A stretch of 15,852 nt of DNA, taken from assembly GCA_946887025.1 (NCBI GenBank), contig CAMPJY010000049.1:1-15852 (forward strand), given 5' to 3'. Below are positions 1 to 7,808 of this stretch, in pieces; positions within the stretch are counted from its first letter, which is position 1, and each line of letters starts with the position of its first letter. The translations under genes and the position numbers were made by a program. The notes under the pieces were generated by a model. That model worked only from the letters and a program-made list of their open reading frames with translations, did no database searches and had not been told where the DNA came from. The stretch is from an uncultured Salinimicrobium sp. (lineage in GTDB: Bacteria > Bacteroidota > Bacteroidia > Flavobacteriales > Flavobacteriaceae).

Positions 1-822
1 ATCGAAGATGGAAAGGTACTCTTCGTTTTCCGCAAAATGTTCCCATCGGCTGTTGAGATTCATTTTCTGGGCTTCTCCTGAATATCTGGTGCCATCAAAA
101 GAACTCCCCCCGGCGACTCCGGGCACTTCCCCCAGTCCGGTTACCGAGTAAGGAATTCCCAGTTCCCGGGCAATTTTTTTTCTATAGGCCTCATCTCTGG
201 TCCAGGAGTTGAAATTGATTCCTATTTTATTCCTCAGGTTGTTTTTCTCTCCAAGGAATTCCCGCGCGTGTTGTTTATAGATCCTTTTGAGGGTCAGGAG
301 CGATATGGGCCGTACCCCGTGGTGCGTGTAATGACCCCTGAGCAGGCCGGATTTCATCCTGCTCGCAAAGAGATTGAAGGGGTCCCGGAGAATAAGGATA
401 TCATTTCGGTTTCCAGCTTGTCCCAGCCACTGCTTATGCTTCTCCAGCAACTGTTTTTTATTGGCAGCCCCAAGGAAACAGTCTTCGTGGTTGTATAACA
501 GATAATCTTTTTTACTGATCTCCCCCCGTTGCTCTTTTTCAAGATTGAATTTCTCCATATTGGTCCTGAAGACGACTCCCTGATCGTTAAGAGGTCTAGC
601 GGTGAGAAAAGGATTGTGTTTTAGTTCCGCACAATTCAGGAAGCAGTAGCTGCCTTCCAGTTGCCGGATGATCCAATTAATGACTGCGTGATTCCCACTT
701 CGGGAAAGGCCGAAGAACCTGATTTCAGATTGATGAATGATCTCATTTGTGTTCCTTTTCGACGGCAGGACCTCCATTTCGGCGGTGAGGTCCATGTCCA
801 ATACCTGATTGCTGTTTTGCAT
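1..822 (-). CDS. Sulfotransferase-like P-loop protein, C-terminus cut by window edge
   Basis: The reverse strand is open from an ATG at 822 down to base 1, giving 274 codons with no stop, so the C-terminus lies outside the window. A stop codon three codons before this ATG fixes the start region; ATGs at codons 10 and 16 are alternative starts. Two motifs point to the PAPS-dependent sulfotransferase fold. The first is a P-loop-like 5'-phosphosulfate segment, GLSRSGNHAVINW (residues 38-50). The second is a 3'-phosphate segment, RDPFNLFASR (residues 146-155), after a hydrophobic strand ILIL. A later VAGGSSFDG (236-244) fits the C-terminal cofactor-binding part. Such enzymes move sulfate from PAPS to a hydroxyl or amine; the acceptor cannot be read here. 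No signal peptide is seen, so it is probably cytoplasmic. It is divergent from sbcD. The family call is by motif only; the substrate is unknown. Confidence 0.75.
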   Translation of the reverse strand, partial: MQNSNQVLDMDLTAEMEVLPSKRNTNEIIHQSEIRFFGLSRSGNHAVINWIIRQLEGSYCFLNCAELKHNPFLTARPLNDQGVVFRTNMEKFNLEKEQRGEISKKDYLLYNHEDCFLGAANKKQLLEKHKQWLGQAGNRNDILILRDPFNLFASRMKSGLLRGHYTHHGVRPISLLTLKRIYKQHAREFLGEKNNLRNKIGINFNSWTRDEAYRKKIARELGIPYSVTGLGEVPGVAGGSSFDGTRYSGEAQKMNLNSRWEHFAENEEYLSIFD

Positions 823-928
823 GAACTGATACTAATTTTGGTGACCCCAATTTCTGCCATGAAACGGAGGCCTAATAGCAGCTCCAGCTCCTGTGTTTAC
901 TGGCTTTAGGGGGGAAAATTGAATAGCG

Positions 929-959
929 CAAAGATACGAAATTTGAGTGGGTCTGGAAA
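929..959 (-). promoter_or_regulatory. Candidate Bacteroidota-type promoter for the sulfotransferase-like gene
   Basis: Read on the reverse strand, TATCTTTG (936-929) matches the -7 consensus TAnnTTTG exactly. A TTTC (959-956) lies 19 bases upstream where TTTG would be ideal, so the -33 box has one mismatch. Transcription would start near 922, giving a leader of about 100 bases before the ATG at 822. The rest of the spacer 823-1130 holds the sbcD promoter and no convincing gene. Confidence 0.5.
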
Positions 960-1083
960 GTTTACTGGTAGGGAATTAGAGGGATTGCGGGGGTGCAGGA
1001 GTGGTGATAATTTCAGCCAAACTAAATCCCAAACGTCATGAACTGTCGCAGCACAATTTTAACTTTGAAGAATTCCAAAAGGT

Positions 1084-1114
1084 TTTGTGACGGGAAGAAC
1101 AAACACTATTTTTG
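1084..1114 (+). promoter_or_regulatory. Consensus Bacteroidota promoter for sbcDC
   Basis: TTTG at 1084-1087, a 19-base spacer, and TATTTTTG at 1107-1114 match the Bacteroidota primary sigma consensus (TTTG, N19-21, TAnnTTTG) at every defined position. Transcription would start near 1120, leaving only about ten bases before the sbcD ATG at 1131, so the mRNA is nearly leaderless and has no Shine-Dalgarno sequence. Confidence 0.8.
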
Positions 1115-1130
1115 ACAAACCTATCAGATT

Positions 1131-2354
1131 ATGAAAATATTACACACCGCAGACTGGCATATCGGGAAGAAACTGCACAAGCATGAGCTTGCCGAGGATT
1201 TCGAACTTTTCATGGACTGGCTGTGCGAACAGATCTCCGCTTTGGAGGTGGACGTGCTTCTGGTATCGGGGGATGTGTTTGATTTGGCAAATCCATCATC
1301 AGAAGCAAGGAAACAGTACTATCGTTCCCTGAAACGCTTGCGTAAGCTGGAATGCAAGATCATATTAACGGGAGGCAATCACGATTCCCCTGCCATGCTG
1401 GATGCCCCACGGGAACTGCTTCGGGAACTGGAAATGGAAGTGATAGGGGGGCTCCCTCAGAATCTGGAGGAATGTATCATCCCCATAAAAGGGGAAGGGG
1501 ACCAGCCCGAACTGGTTATTGCCGCGCTTCCCTTTTTAAGGGATCCGGATCTTCGAATGGCGGGTGAAAGCCAGAATTATGAAGACCGCCTTGAAGCCGC
1601 GCAGCAGGGGATACAGAAGATCTTTTCTGATGCTGCTGAGCTTTGCCGCTCCGGCTATCCGGGAATCCCTGCCGTGGCCATGGGCCATCTGTTTGCCGCG
1701 GGCATGGAAACTTCAGAAAGTGAACGGGAGATCCAGCTGGGGAACCAGGCAGCCTTTCAGGCCTCCCAGTTCGGGGATTATTTCAGTTATATAGCCTTAG
1801 GGCATATTCATAAACCCCAGCGCGTAAATGCAGCGGTGCCGACCTACTATAGCGGATCGCCAATCCCTCTTTCCTTCAGTGAGCGCAAGGACGCTAAACG
1901 CGTACTCCTGCTGGATACTGAAAAAGGATGGCTGCCCGAGAGCCTTCCTGTGCCTGTCTTCAGAAAACTGAAGCGGGTGAGTGGGAACCTGCAGGAACTC
2001 CTGGAAAAGCTGGATCAGCTGGAAGGGGAATATCAGCTGGAGAGCCTTCTGGAGGTGGAGCTGCAGGAGGAGAACTACGATGCTGACAAAATCTATCAAC
2101 TGGATGCCATTGTCAGTAATTTTGATAAGCCAGGCTTCCGGATCGTGAAACACAGGGCCAGCTTTCAGAATAAAATAAAGGGGGCCGGAGAACTCTATGA
2201 CACTGCCCGACAGCTGCAGGACCTTTCCCCTCGGGAGGTCTTCATGGAACTGGTAAGGCGACATGAATACGACGAGGAAACCCGAAAGGAGATCCTGAGC
2301 GCCTTTGAGGAAGTGCTGGAGAATGTCCAGCAGATGGAAAGTTCCCGGTTGTAG
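1131..2354 (+). CDS. sbcD: Exonuclease SbcCD subunit D (Mre11-type nuclease)
   Basis: This 407-residue protein is the nuclease half of SbcCD (the bacterial Mre11-Rad50 equivalent), which cleaves hairpins and trims blocked DNA ends. The calcineurin-like phosphoesterase motifs are complete: D8 and H10 in ADWHIG, D48 in SGDVFD, N83-H84 in GGNHDS, H186 in MGH, and H225/H227 in GHIHK. These are the two-metal ligands and the catalytic histidine of the family. The length matches the family, and residues from about 290 to the end correspond to the capping and SbcC-binding region. The start at 1131 sits just after a consensus promoter. The sbcC gene follows after 51 bases on the same strand, so the two are almost certainly co-transcribed. 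Nothing looks damaged. Confidence 0.96.
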   Translation: MKILHTADWHIGKKLHKHELAEDFELFMDWLCEQISALEVDVLLVSGDVFDLANPSSEARKQYYRSLKRLRKLECKIILTGGNHDSPAMLDAPRELLRELEMEVIGGLPQNLEECIIPIKGEGDQPELVIAALPFLRDPDLRMAGESQNYEDRLEAAQQGIQKIFSDAAELCRSGYPGIPAVAMGHLFAAGMETSESEREIQLGNQAAFQASQFGDYFSYIALGHIHKPQRVNAAVPTYYSGSPIPLSFSERKDAKRVLLLDTEKGWLPESLPVPVFRKLKRVSGNLQELLEKLDQLEGEYQLESLLEVELQEENYDADKIYQLDAIVSNFDKPGFRIVKHRASFQNKIKGAGELYDTARQLQDLSPREVFMELVRRHEYDEETRKEILSAFEEVLENVQQMESSRL

Positions 2355-2405
2355 CAGGAGTCATCCACAAGAAGCAGAGAAAAAGAATAAAAAAGACCCG
2401 CCGTC

Positions 2406-5400
2406 ATGAAGATCCTGAAATTAGAGTTTCGCAATATAAATTCGCTGAAAGGCCCTCACGAGATAGACTTCAACAGTGCCCCATTTACTGGAAGTTCCCT
2501 ATTTGCGATCACAGGACCCACAGGCAGCGGGAAAAGTACCATTCTCGATGTCATTTCCCTCGCCCTCTTCAATAAGATTCCCCGTCTTGACAAGGTTTCC
2601 AAAGCCGAAATTATAAAGACGGGAGCCATCATCACCCGCAATCAGCAGGAGGCAATGGCTGCGGTTACCTATGAGGGGAAGGAAGGTAGTTATCGGTCGG
2701 AATGGAGCATTTCCACTGCCCGTACGGGAAGTCTGCGGGAATACACGATGCAGCTAAGTCACGCTGAGAGCGGGGAACTTCTTCCCCTGAAGAAAAGCGA
2801 GGTGCCGGAGAAGAATGAGGAACTCATAGGGCTTAATTACAATCAGTTCATCAAATCCGTATTACTGGCGCAGGGGGAATTCGCCCAATTCCTGAAAGCA
2901 AGGAAAGAGGAGCGGGGGGAGCTCCTGGAAAAGATTACGGGGACGGGTATCTATCGACAGCTGGGAAGGATGGCCTGGGAGAGGCACAAACTGGCGAACG
3001 TAGAGATAATCCAGCAACAGCAGGCGATTTCCCTGCTGCTGCCTAAGTTGTTGGAAGAGGAAAAGAAGAAAGGGGTCACCGCTTCCCTACAGGAAAAGGA
3101 ATCCCTTTGCAAACCCCTGGAGGAGGCCATGGAGCGGCTGAAGAAACAGCTGGAGCTGAAGGATAGTATAGCCAGGAGTACGGCTGAAATTGCCAAACTG
3201 GAACTGGAAAAAGGGAAGGCCCAGACAAGTCTGGAGGCTTTTAATAAAGAGAATGGGAAACCATTGGAACTGCACGAGAAACTGCGCCCCTATTCCGAGG
3301 AACTGCGGCAATGGAGTCACCTCCGGGAGGAGATCGCAACCCTGAATAAAGAGCAGGAGTTACGCAGATCGGAGGAGGAGCAAAATCTTCTTGAGCTCCA
3401 GAATTGTTTAAAAGCCACAGGGGAATTTACTAAGGCGGAAATTTCGGCGGAAAACATTTTCCGAAAACTGCAAGAGTTCAGAGAAAAGGTGGCAGGACTT
3501 GAGGACCTCAGGCGCCAGAAACTCGAGATACACAATAATCTGAAATCGAAATTGGAAGCTTCACTCGCTGAAGTGAAGCTAAACTGGCAACAGGATCCTG
3601 AGGAAAGGCTGCAGCTACTCGAGGAGATGCATCTGGCTTCGGAAAGTAAACTCGGGCAGTATAAGGAGCAGCTGCAACTGGATCTGGAAGATCTTCCCGG
3701 GGAGAAGCAGCAGCTCCGGTCACGGTTGGAGGCCTCCCGAAAGGCACAGCTGGAATGGATACGGCTGGAACAGCTTTCTGCGGAGATCGTCCGATTAAAA
3801 ACAGAGGCGACAGGAATAAAGACTCAGGCAGAAAAACTGCCTTCTGAAAAAGTAAAACTGCTCCTCCAGGTGGAATCCAGCAGAAGCAGACTGGAAAGCC
3901 TGCAGTTGAAAAAAGAGAATCGACTGCTGGTGGCGAGTAACGAAGAACTGCGAAGGAAACTTGAATCCGGGAAACCCTGCTTCGTATGTGGATCTTTGGA
4001 GCATCCCTATGCGGTTGAGCTTCCGGAACTGGAAGATTCCTTTGACAGTGAAATCAAGTTGGCCTCCGAGGAATGGAAACAGCTGAGCCATCAACTGAGC
4101 TCTGTCACCACCAGCCTTGAAAGTTTTGAAAGACGTTTAAGGGAGATCTCTGCCATTGTTCAGCAGAAGGAGGAGGAACAAAAACACATGAATTCTTCTT
4201 TTTCTTCGCGATATAACCAATTGAAGAAAAAAGAGGATGAGAATTGGGAGCAGCTGTGCAGCAGATTGGAAAATCATTTGCTGGAACTGGAGGCTTGCGA
4301 GAAGGAGCAGCGGTTATTTATCGCGTTGACAGGGGGAATCCCATTGCACAGGGAACTGAACCAGGTACTGCAGGAGGGGAAAAAGCTGAAGCTGCAGCTG
4401 GATGAATTATATATTGGAAAGAATATCCACAGCGATTGCCAGGAACTCCAGAACAACTGGTTCAGGTTCAGCCAGCATCAGGAGAATCTTCAGAAATTGC
4501 AACAGGAGCTGGGGGTAAAGATCGGGAAGAAATCCGCCTCTTTCGAGGAGGTGACGGCACAATTGGAGCCAGTGGGAGGATTAGGTTTTGATTCCATTTT
4601 ATCAGCAAGAATGGCTTTACTTCCCGAACCTCAGTATCAGCAGCTGCATTCACAGCGCGATCAGCTGAACAGCCGGCTTTCTGCCCAGCTCACCTCTATT
4701 AAGCTGCTGCAGTCGCAGTTGGAGGACCTCAGGGCAAATGACACGGAGGAAAGTCGGGAGGAGCTTCAGGAAGGCCTCCGTACCCGGGATCTGCAGCTAA
4801 GGACCGTGAAACAGGATTGTGAAGACCTGCGACGCATTCTCCGCAATGATGCCGATACACAGAAAGAGGTTCAGGATATCAGAGCGTCCATCGCAGCGCA
4901 GGAGAAGAAGATCAGGCGCTGGAGACTTCTTAATGAGCTGATCGGAGATTCGATGGGGAAAAAGTTCAACGATTTTGCACAGGACCTGAGCCTGAGCCAG
5001 CTGATCCACCTTGCCAACCTTCGGCTCAGGGATCTCAGCGATCGGTATCGTATAGACAAACCCAGGGACGAGGAGGATGATGGCCTTGTTGCGATTGATG
5101 AACATATGGGAGGCCAGCGGCGTTCGGTGAAAACGCTCTCCGGCGGAGAGACCTTTCTGCTAAGCCTTTCCATGGCCCTGGCGCTTTCTGATCTTGCTTC
5201 CAAGAATGTCGAGATCAACAGCCTCTTTATTGATGAAGGTTTTGGTACCCTGGATCCCGAGACGCTCGACCAGACCCTGGATACCCTCGAAAAACTTCAG
5301 GCGGAATCCTCCAAGACCATTGGGATCATCAGCCATGTGGATTCGCTTAAGGAACGGATTGCAACCCAGGTACAATTGAAACGCAATGGGCAGGGCTACA

Positions 5401-5423
5401 GTCAATTGGAGGTGAAAGTTTAA
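2406..5423 (+). CDS. sbcC: Exonuclease SbcCD subunit C (Rad50-type SMC ATPase)
   Basis: This 1005-residue protein is the ATPase and tether half of SbcCD. It has the expected order: an N-terminal lobe with Walker A GPTGSGKST (residues 37-45) and the Q-loop context LLAQGEFAQFLKA; a long Glu/Gln/Leu/Lys-rich coiled coil; a zinc hook CFVC (C525 and C528) near the middle; a returning coiled coil; and a C-terminal lobe with the ABC signature LSGGE (911-915) and Walker B LFIDEGFGTLD (from residue 940), followed by the switch histidine in IISHVD. The hook cysteines allow zinc-mediated dimerisation of the coils. It lies 51 bases after sbcD. The stop codon sits inside a 16-base perfect palindrome. No T-rich terminator hairpin is seen after it. 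Several 60-115 codon reading frames on the opposite strand are codon-bias shadows. Confidence 0.96.
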   Translation: MKILKLEFRNINSLKGPHEIDFNSAPFTGSSLFAITGPTGSGKSTILDVISLALFNKIPRLDKVSKAEIIKTGAIITRNQQEAMAAVTYEGKEGSYRSEWSISTARTGSLREYTMQLSHAESGELLPLKKSEVPEKNEELIGLNYNQFIKSVLLAQGEFAQFLKARKEERGELLEKITGTGIYRQLGRMAWERHKLANVEIIQQQQAISLLLPKLLEEEKKKGVTASLQEKESLCKPLEEAMERLKKQLELKDSIARSTAEIAKLELEKGKAQTSLEAFNKENGKPLELHEKLRPYSEELRQWSHLREEIATLNKEQELRRSEEEQNLLELQNCLKATGEFTKAEISAENIFRKLQEFREKVAGLEDLRRQKLEIHNNLKSKLEASLAEVKLNWQQDPEERLQLLEEMHLASESKLGQYKEQLQLDLEDLPGEKQQLRSRLEASRKAQLEWIRLEQLSAEIVRLKTEATGIKTQAEKLPSEKVKLLLQVESSRSRLESLQLKKENRLLVASNEELRRKLESGKPCFVCGSLEHPYAVELPELEDSFDSEIKLASEEWKQLSHQLSSVTTSLESFERRLREISAIVQQKEEEQKHMNSSFSSRYNQLKKKEDENWEQLCSRLENHLLELEACEKEQRLFIALTGGIPLHRELNQVLQEGKKLKLQLDELYIGKNIHSDCQELQNNWFRFSQHQENLQKLQQELGVKIGKKSASFEEVTAQLEPVGGLGFDSILSARMALLPEPQYQQLHSQRDQLNSRLSAQLTSIKLLQSQLEDLRANDTEESREELQEGLRTRDLQLRTVKQDCEDLRRILRNDADTQKEVQDIRASIAAQEKKIRRWRLLNELIGDSMGKKFNDFAQDLSLSQLIHLANLRLRDLSDRYRIDKPRDEEDDGLVAIDEHMGGQRRSVKTLSGGETFLLSLSMALALSDLASKNVEINSLFIDEGFGTLDPETLDQTLDTLEKLQAESSKTIGIISHVDSLKERIATQVQLKRNGQGYSQLEVKV

Positions 5424-5429
5424 ACTTTC
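5414..5429. repeat. 16-base perfect palindrome across the sbcC stop codon
   Basis: GAAAGTTTAAACTTTC is its own reverse complement and contains the sbcC TAA at 5421-5423. As RNA it could form at most about a six-pair hairpin with a four-base loop, and no T-tract follows, so it is a poor terminator. Protein binding or chance are equally possible. Confidence 0.5.
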
Positions 5430-5552
5430 CTTATCAGGAATTAATTCGGACCATTCAATTAAAAAATCTCTGACGGGACTGTTAAAAAATTAATAACCTC
5501 CGTATTTAATATAGGGATCTGCTTTAAGAAGCATAATAGGGGATTTCCCCCA

Positions 5553-5583
5553 TTTCTTACAGAATTACTTTCAGTTACATTTG
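5553..5583 (+). promoter_or_regulatory. Candidate promoter for the lipoprotein gene
   Basis: TACATTTG (5576-5583) matches TAnnTTTG, with TTTC (5553-5556, one mismatch to TTTG) 19 bases upstream. Transcription from about 5590 would give a leader near 140 bases. That leader contains a short hairpin with arms ACCGGG and CCCGGT around 5589-5610. The rest of the 5424-5728 spacer is AT-rich, and I see no gene in it. Confidence 0.5.
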
Positions 5584-5728
5584 AATTTACCGGGTCCCAA
5601 ATCCCCGGTTAAATCATTTGCAACTAAAGAAGGAGCCGTAAGGATCAAGGGGAGCGATTTCTCCAATGACTTCTTTGTTCTTTCCGCGGAAGCAGCCAAA
5701 ACCTACTTATTCACTAAAAATGGCAGTT

Positions 5729-6670
5729 ATGAAAAACATGATAATTTTACCCTGTATTATTCTAAGTGCATTCCTTTTTTCGTGCAGCAATAATGACGAC
5801 AAAAGCCTTTCAGAGGAGGCCGGGTCAGTGAAATTGAGCTTCGGTCCAATTATTCAGAATATAATGGAAGGGCAGCAGCGGCAGGCCAATTCCTGTGCCG
5901 GTGCAGTACCCGCTTTTGCTGAACTCGTCGTTTCCCAGAACGGGGAAATGGTTGCCGGTACTTTTCAGGATCCCTTGCAGATCAGGTTTCTTCAGGATGA
6001 AAATGGAGCTTATTATACCGAAGAATCCGCTGAATTATCGCTGGACCCGGGAGTAGGGGTTCTTGAATACTTCAGCATTCTGGATAAAAATGAGGAAATC
6101 ATCTGGCTGGCACCAAAATCGGATATTAATGGAGTTTCCGCCTTTGTGAAAAATCCGCTTCCAATGGATATCAAACTGGAAGTAAGCGGGCCTCAATACG
6201 TAGGGGTGGAGGTCGTCTGCTATGACAAAAGCCAGGCCGATTCCTACGGCTATACCTTCGCCACCTCGGATACACAAGGGATTAAATTCTGTATCTTCGG
6301 AAATTACTGTGATGAGAATGGCAGACATGCGGAAGCCATTCAGTATGAAGTGAGCGCCTGGACCTATAGCGGAAATCCGGAGGACCCGAAAGGAACAGGT
6401 ATTTATCAGAATGAAAGGAGTCCATTGGATATTGTAGATAATGCCGATGGTACCTCCACTGAGGTGGCTCATCCTTTGTGCCTCAGCTTACCCGATAGGG
6501 AAGGGGAGGACCAGTATTATCTGGAGATCAGTTTCAACGGAAGCCTGATCCGTTCTGGAGTAATTTCGGAAACCCAGGTAAAAGACCTTTATATTGGGGA
6601 AGATCGAATGGACTACTACCATTTCCGCGAAGGGAACTGCAATCTGGCCGATTCTCCGGACCTGTTTTAG
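5729..6670 (+). CDS. Uncharacterised lipoprotein, probably surface-exposed
   Basis: I chose the ATG at 5729 because it gives a classic lipoprotein signal: Lys at position 2, a hydrophobic stretch, then lipobox LFSC with the lipid-bearing C19. The frame stays open upstream to an ATG at 5666, and an ATG at 5720 would add only three residues; the 5666 start would bury the signal peptide, so it is unlikely. The mature protein is about 295 residues. Residues just after the cysteine are SNNDDK, similar to the acidic export signals that send Bacteroidota lipoproteins to the cell surface. Six further cysteines (in NSCAG, VVCYD, KFCIF, NYCDE, PLCLS and GNCNL) could form three disulfides. The sequence looks beta-rich (alternating polar and hydrophobic residues, many Gly/Asp turns). 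I do not recognise a family. It has its own candidate promoter and a strong terminator, so it is probably a single-gene transcript. Confidence 0.8.
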   Translation: MKNMIILPCIILSAFLFSCSNNDDKSLSEEAGSVKLSFGPIIQNIMEGQQRQANSCAGAVPAFAELVVSQNGEMVAGTFQDPLQIRFLQDENGAYYTEESAELSLDPGVGVLEYFSILDKNEEIIWLAPKSDINGVSAFVKNPLPMDIKLEVSGPQYVGVEVVCYDKSQADSYGYTFATSDTQGIKFCIFGNYCDENGRHAEAIQYEVSAWTYSGNPEDPKGTGIYQNERSPLDIVDNADGTSTEVAHPLCLSLPDREGEDQYYLEISFNGSLIRSGVISETQVKDLYIGEDRMDYYHFREGNCNLADSPDLF

Positions 6671-6698
6671 GTTTCCTGCATAAACATTTAAGAAGTAT

Positions 6699-6730
6699 AA
6701 GGACGCCCTGCAAGGGCGTCCTTTCTTTTT
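6699..6730 (+). terminator. Strong intrinsic terminator of the lipoprotein gene
   Basis: A perfect 11-pair stem (AAGGACGCCCT at 6699-6709 with AGGGCGTCCTT at 6713-6723) closes a three-base loop and is followed by TCTTTTT. It lies 28 bases after the stop codon at 6670. Confidence 0.92.
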
Positions 6731-6802
6731 GGAAGATTGCAGGTCCTGACTTTTTAACAAATGCCATTCTTCCGCAGGAATAAATTTTGGGAAAGCATTT
6801 GG

Positions 6803-6897
6803 TTCACATCATTCTTTCTGAGCTTTAATATCAATTAATTGTACTTCACATCATTACCCGTCCATCAATGCAGGTTTTAAAATAATTTCACAGCATA
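6803..6897. repeat. Three direct repeats of TTCACA(T/G)CAT at exact 42-base period
   Basis: TTCACATCATT occurs at 6803-6813 and again at 6845-6855. A third copy with one change in its first ten bases, TTCACAGCAT, is at 6887-6896. The spacing is exactly 42 bases both times, about four helical turns, so all copies face the same side of the DNA. A weaker 8/11 match (TTAATATCAAT) lies near the midpoint at 6825. The array lies 80-175 bases before the secreted-protein start at 6977. Similar words recur ahead of the lytTR gene. I infer an operator array; the bound protein is unknown. The rest of 6731-6976 shows no gene and no clear -7 box. Confidence 0.55.
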
Positions 6898-6976
6898 GAT
6901 CTAAAGAAAGGGAAAAGCTAGCACAGGAATCCCAAAATTATTTGAAAGGAAATTTTAACCAGTAAACACCAGTATT

Positions 6977-7522
6977 ATGAAAAATCTTGTTTTATGTTTA
7001 ATGTTGCTCTTATTTGGAACTGTTGCCCAGGCCCAGATAATCGAACTTGAAGAAGCTAAAGTGGACTATTTTCCAGACCTTGAAAGAGGAGCGGATAACT
7101 CTTTCAGCTATATAGTGAAGGAAACCCATGCAGGGGAATTTGCTGCAGATGCATTAGGATTTATGAAGCGTCACTTTGATATCAATGCCTTTATAGAAGA
7201 GATTGGGGAAACGAATTATGATACTTATGAAATAACATTCGCCAACAGCCAGGGTTATTTAAAGGCAGAGTTTAATGACAGGGGGGAGTTGAAAGAAACC
7301 CGTCAGGAATTTAAAGATGTCCTGGTTCCTGCCAATGTGCGTACAGAGTTGTACAAAAACCACAAAGGCTGGACCATGGTGAAAAATAAATATTACGCCA
7401 AGGGGAATGGAGCTTTAATCGACCAGGAACTTTATAAGATTAAACTTGAGAATGGAAACAGAAGTCAGAATATCAAGATCGATCCCCGAGCTTTAGGTTC
7501 AGCCGGAGTGGCAAGTAAATAA
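6977..7522 (+). CDS. Small secreted protein, possibly PepSY-like
   Basis: The 181-residue product begins with a clean Sec signal peptide (Lys-Asn, then a Leu-rich core) with probable cleavage after AQA at residue 19, so the mature form is about 162 residues and periplasmic or secreted. The mature part mixes charged and aromatic residues. A central stretch, YEITFANSQGYLKAEF followed by NDRGELKETRQEF and then VPANVRTELYKNHKGW, has the strand/turn/strand/helix look of PepSY-like (BLIP-like) repeats. This family call is tentative. There are no cysteines after the signal peptide and no enzyme motif. A strong hairpin terminator follows 23 bases after the stop. The gene lies downstream of the 42-base repeat array and directly before the LytTR/LytS pair, which suggests it may be a target or partner of that system. 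A PepSY role as a protease-inhibitory or sensory module would be inference only. Confidence 0.8.
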   Translation: MKNLVLCLMLLLFGTVAQAQIIELEEAKVDYFPDLERGADNSFSYIVKETHAGEFAADALGFMKRHFDINAFIEEIGETNYDTYEITFANSQGYLKAEFNDRGELKETRQEFKDVLVPANVRTELYKNHKGWTMVKNKYYAKGNGALIDQELYKIKLENGNRSQNIKIDPRALGSAGVASK

Positions 7523-7544
7523 ACCTACCTCGAGAACCTGGCAT

Positions 7545-7581
7545 AAAAGCCGTCAAAAAAGAAATTTTTGATGGCTTTTTT
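7545..7581 (+). terminator. Intrinsic terminator after the secreted-protein gene
   Basis: A 15-pair stem (7545-7559 with 7565-7579, one G-T wobble; core AAAAGCC against GGCTTTT) closes a five-base AGAAA loop and runs into a T-rich tail. Its A-rich left arm means it could also act on the opposite strand. Confidence 0.88.
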
Positions 7582-7623
7582 ATGACCTGAAATTAATGTT
7601 ATTCTGATAACACTAGTATGAGG

Positions 7624-7733
7624 TTCACAGCAGTCGGTAACCAATCTGATACATTAAACTGTGGCCTCACATCAAAATCGGAAATAGGGAAAGTTCTAAA
7701 CCTTAACTTTATGTCTTAGTCAATTCACATCGA
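7624..7733. repeat. TTCACATC-like sites ahead of the lytTR gene
   Basis: Three words resemble the array upstream of the secreted-protein gene: TTCACAGCAG (7624), CTCACATCAA (7666) and TTCACATCGA (7724). The first two are 42 bases apart, the same period as in the other spacer; the third is 58 bases further on. The region 7582-7808 also holds a TGTTAT/ATAACA inverted pair at 7597-7612 and a poor -7-like TAACTTTA at 7704-7711. I see no gene in it. These may be operator sites for auto-regulation; this is inference. Confidence 0.4.
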
Positions 7734-7808
7734 ATCGAGTAATTCTATAAAGGATAAACAATGGAAGCAGAAAAAAGAGTACATTAGATTCATTCTGAAC
7801 CTTATACA

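Noticed and set aside
268..909. Short forward and reverse frames in the first 900 bases (268-498, 354-542, 636-860, 661-909)
   Set aside because: The uninterrupted 274-codon reverse frame with sulfotransferase motifs explains this stretch; the others are out of frame or antisense to it.
4797..5218. Overlapping 102- and 115-codon frames opposite the sbcC C-terminal lobe
   Set aside because: They lie antisense to the conserved SbcC signature and Walker B region, overlap each other in different frames and show low-complexity Ser/Arg/Leu translations.
5581..5793. 70-codon forward frame starting with TTG upstream of the lipoprotein
   Set aside because: It starts inside the predicted -7 box, overlaps the lipoprotein signal peptide in another frame and has no recognisable content.
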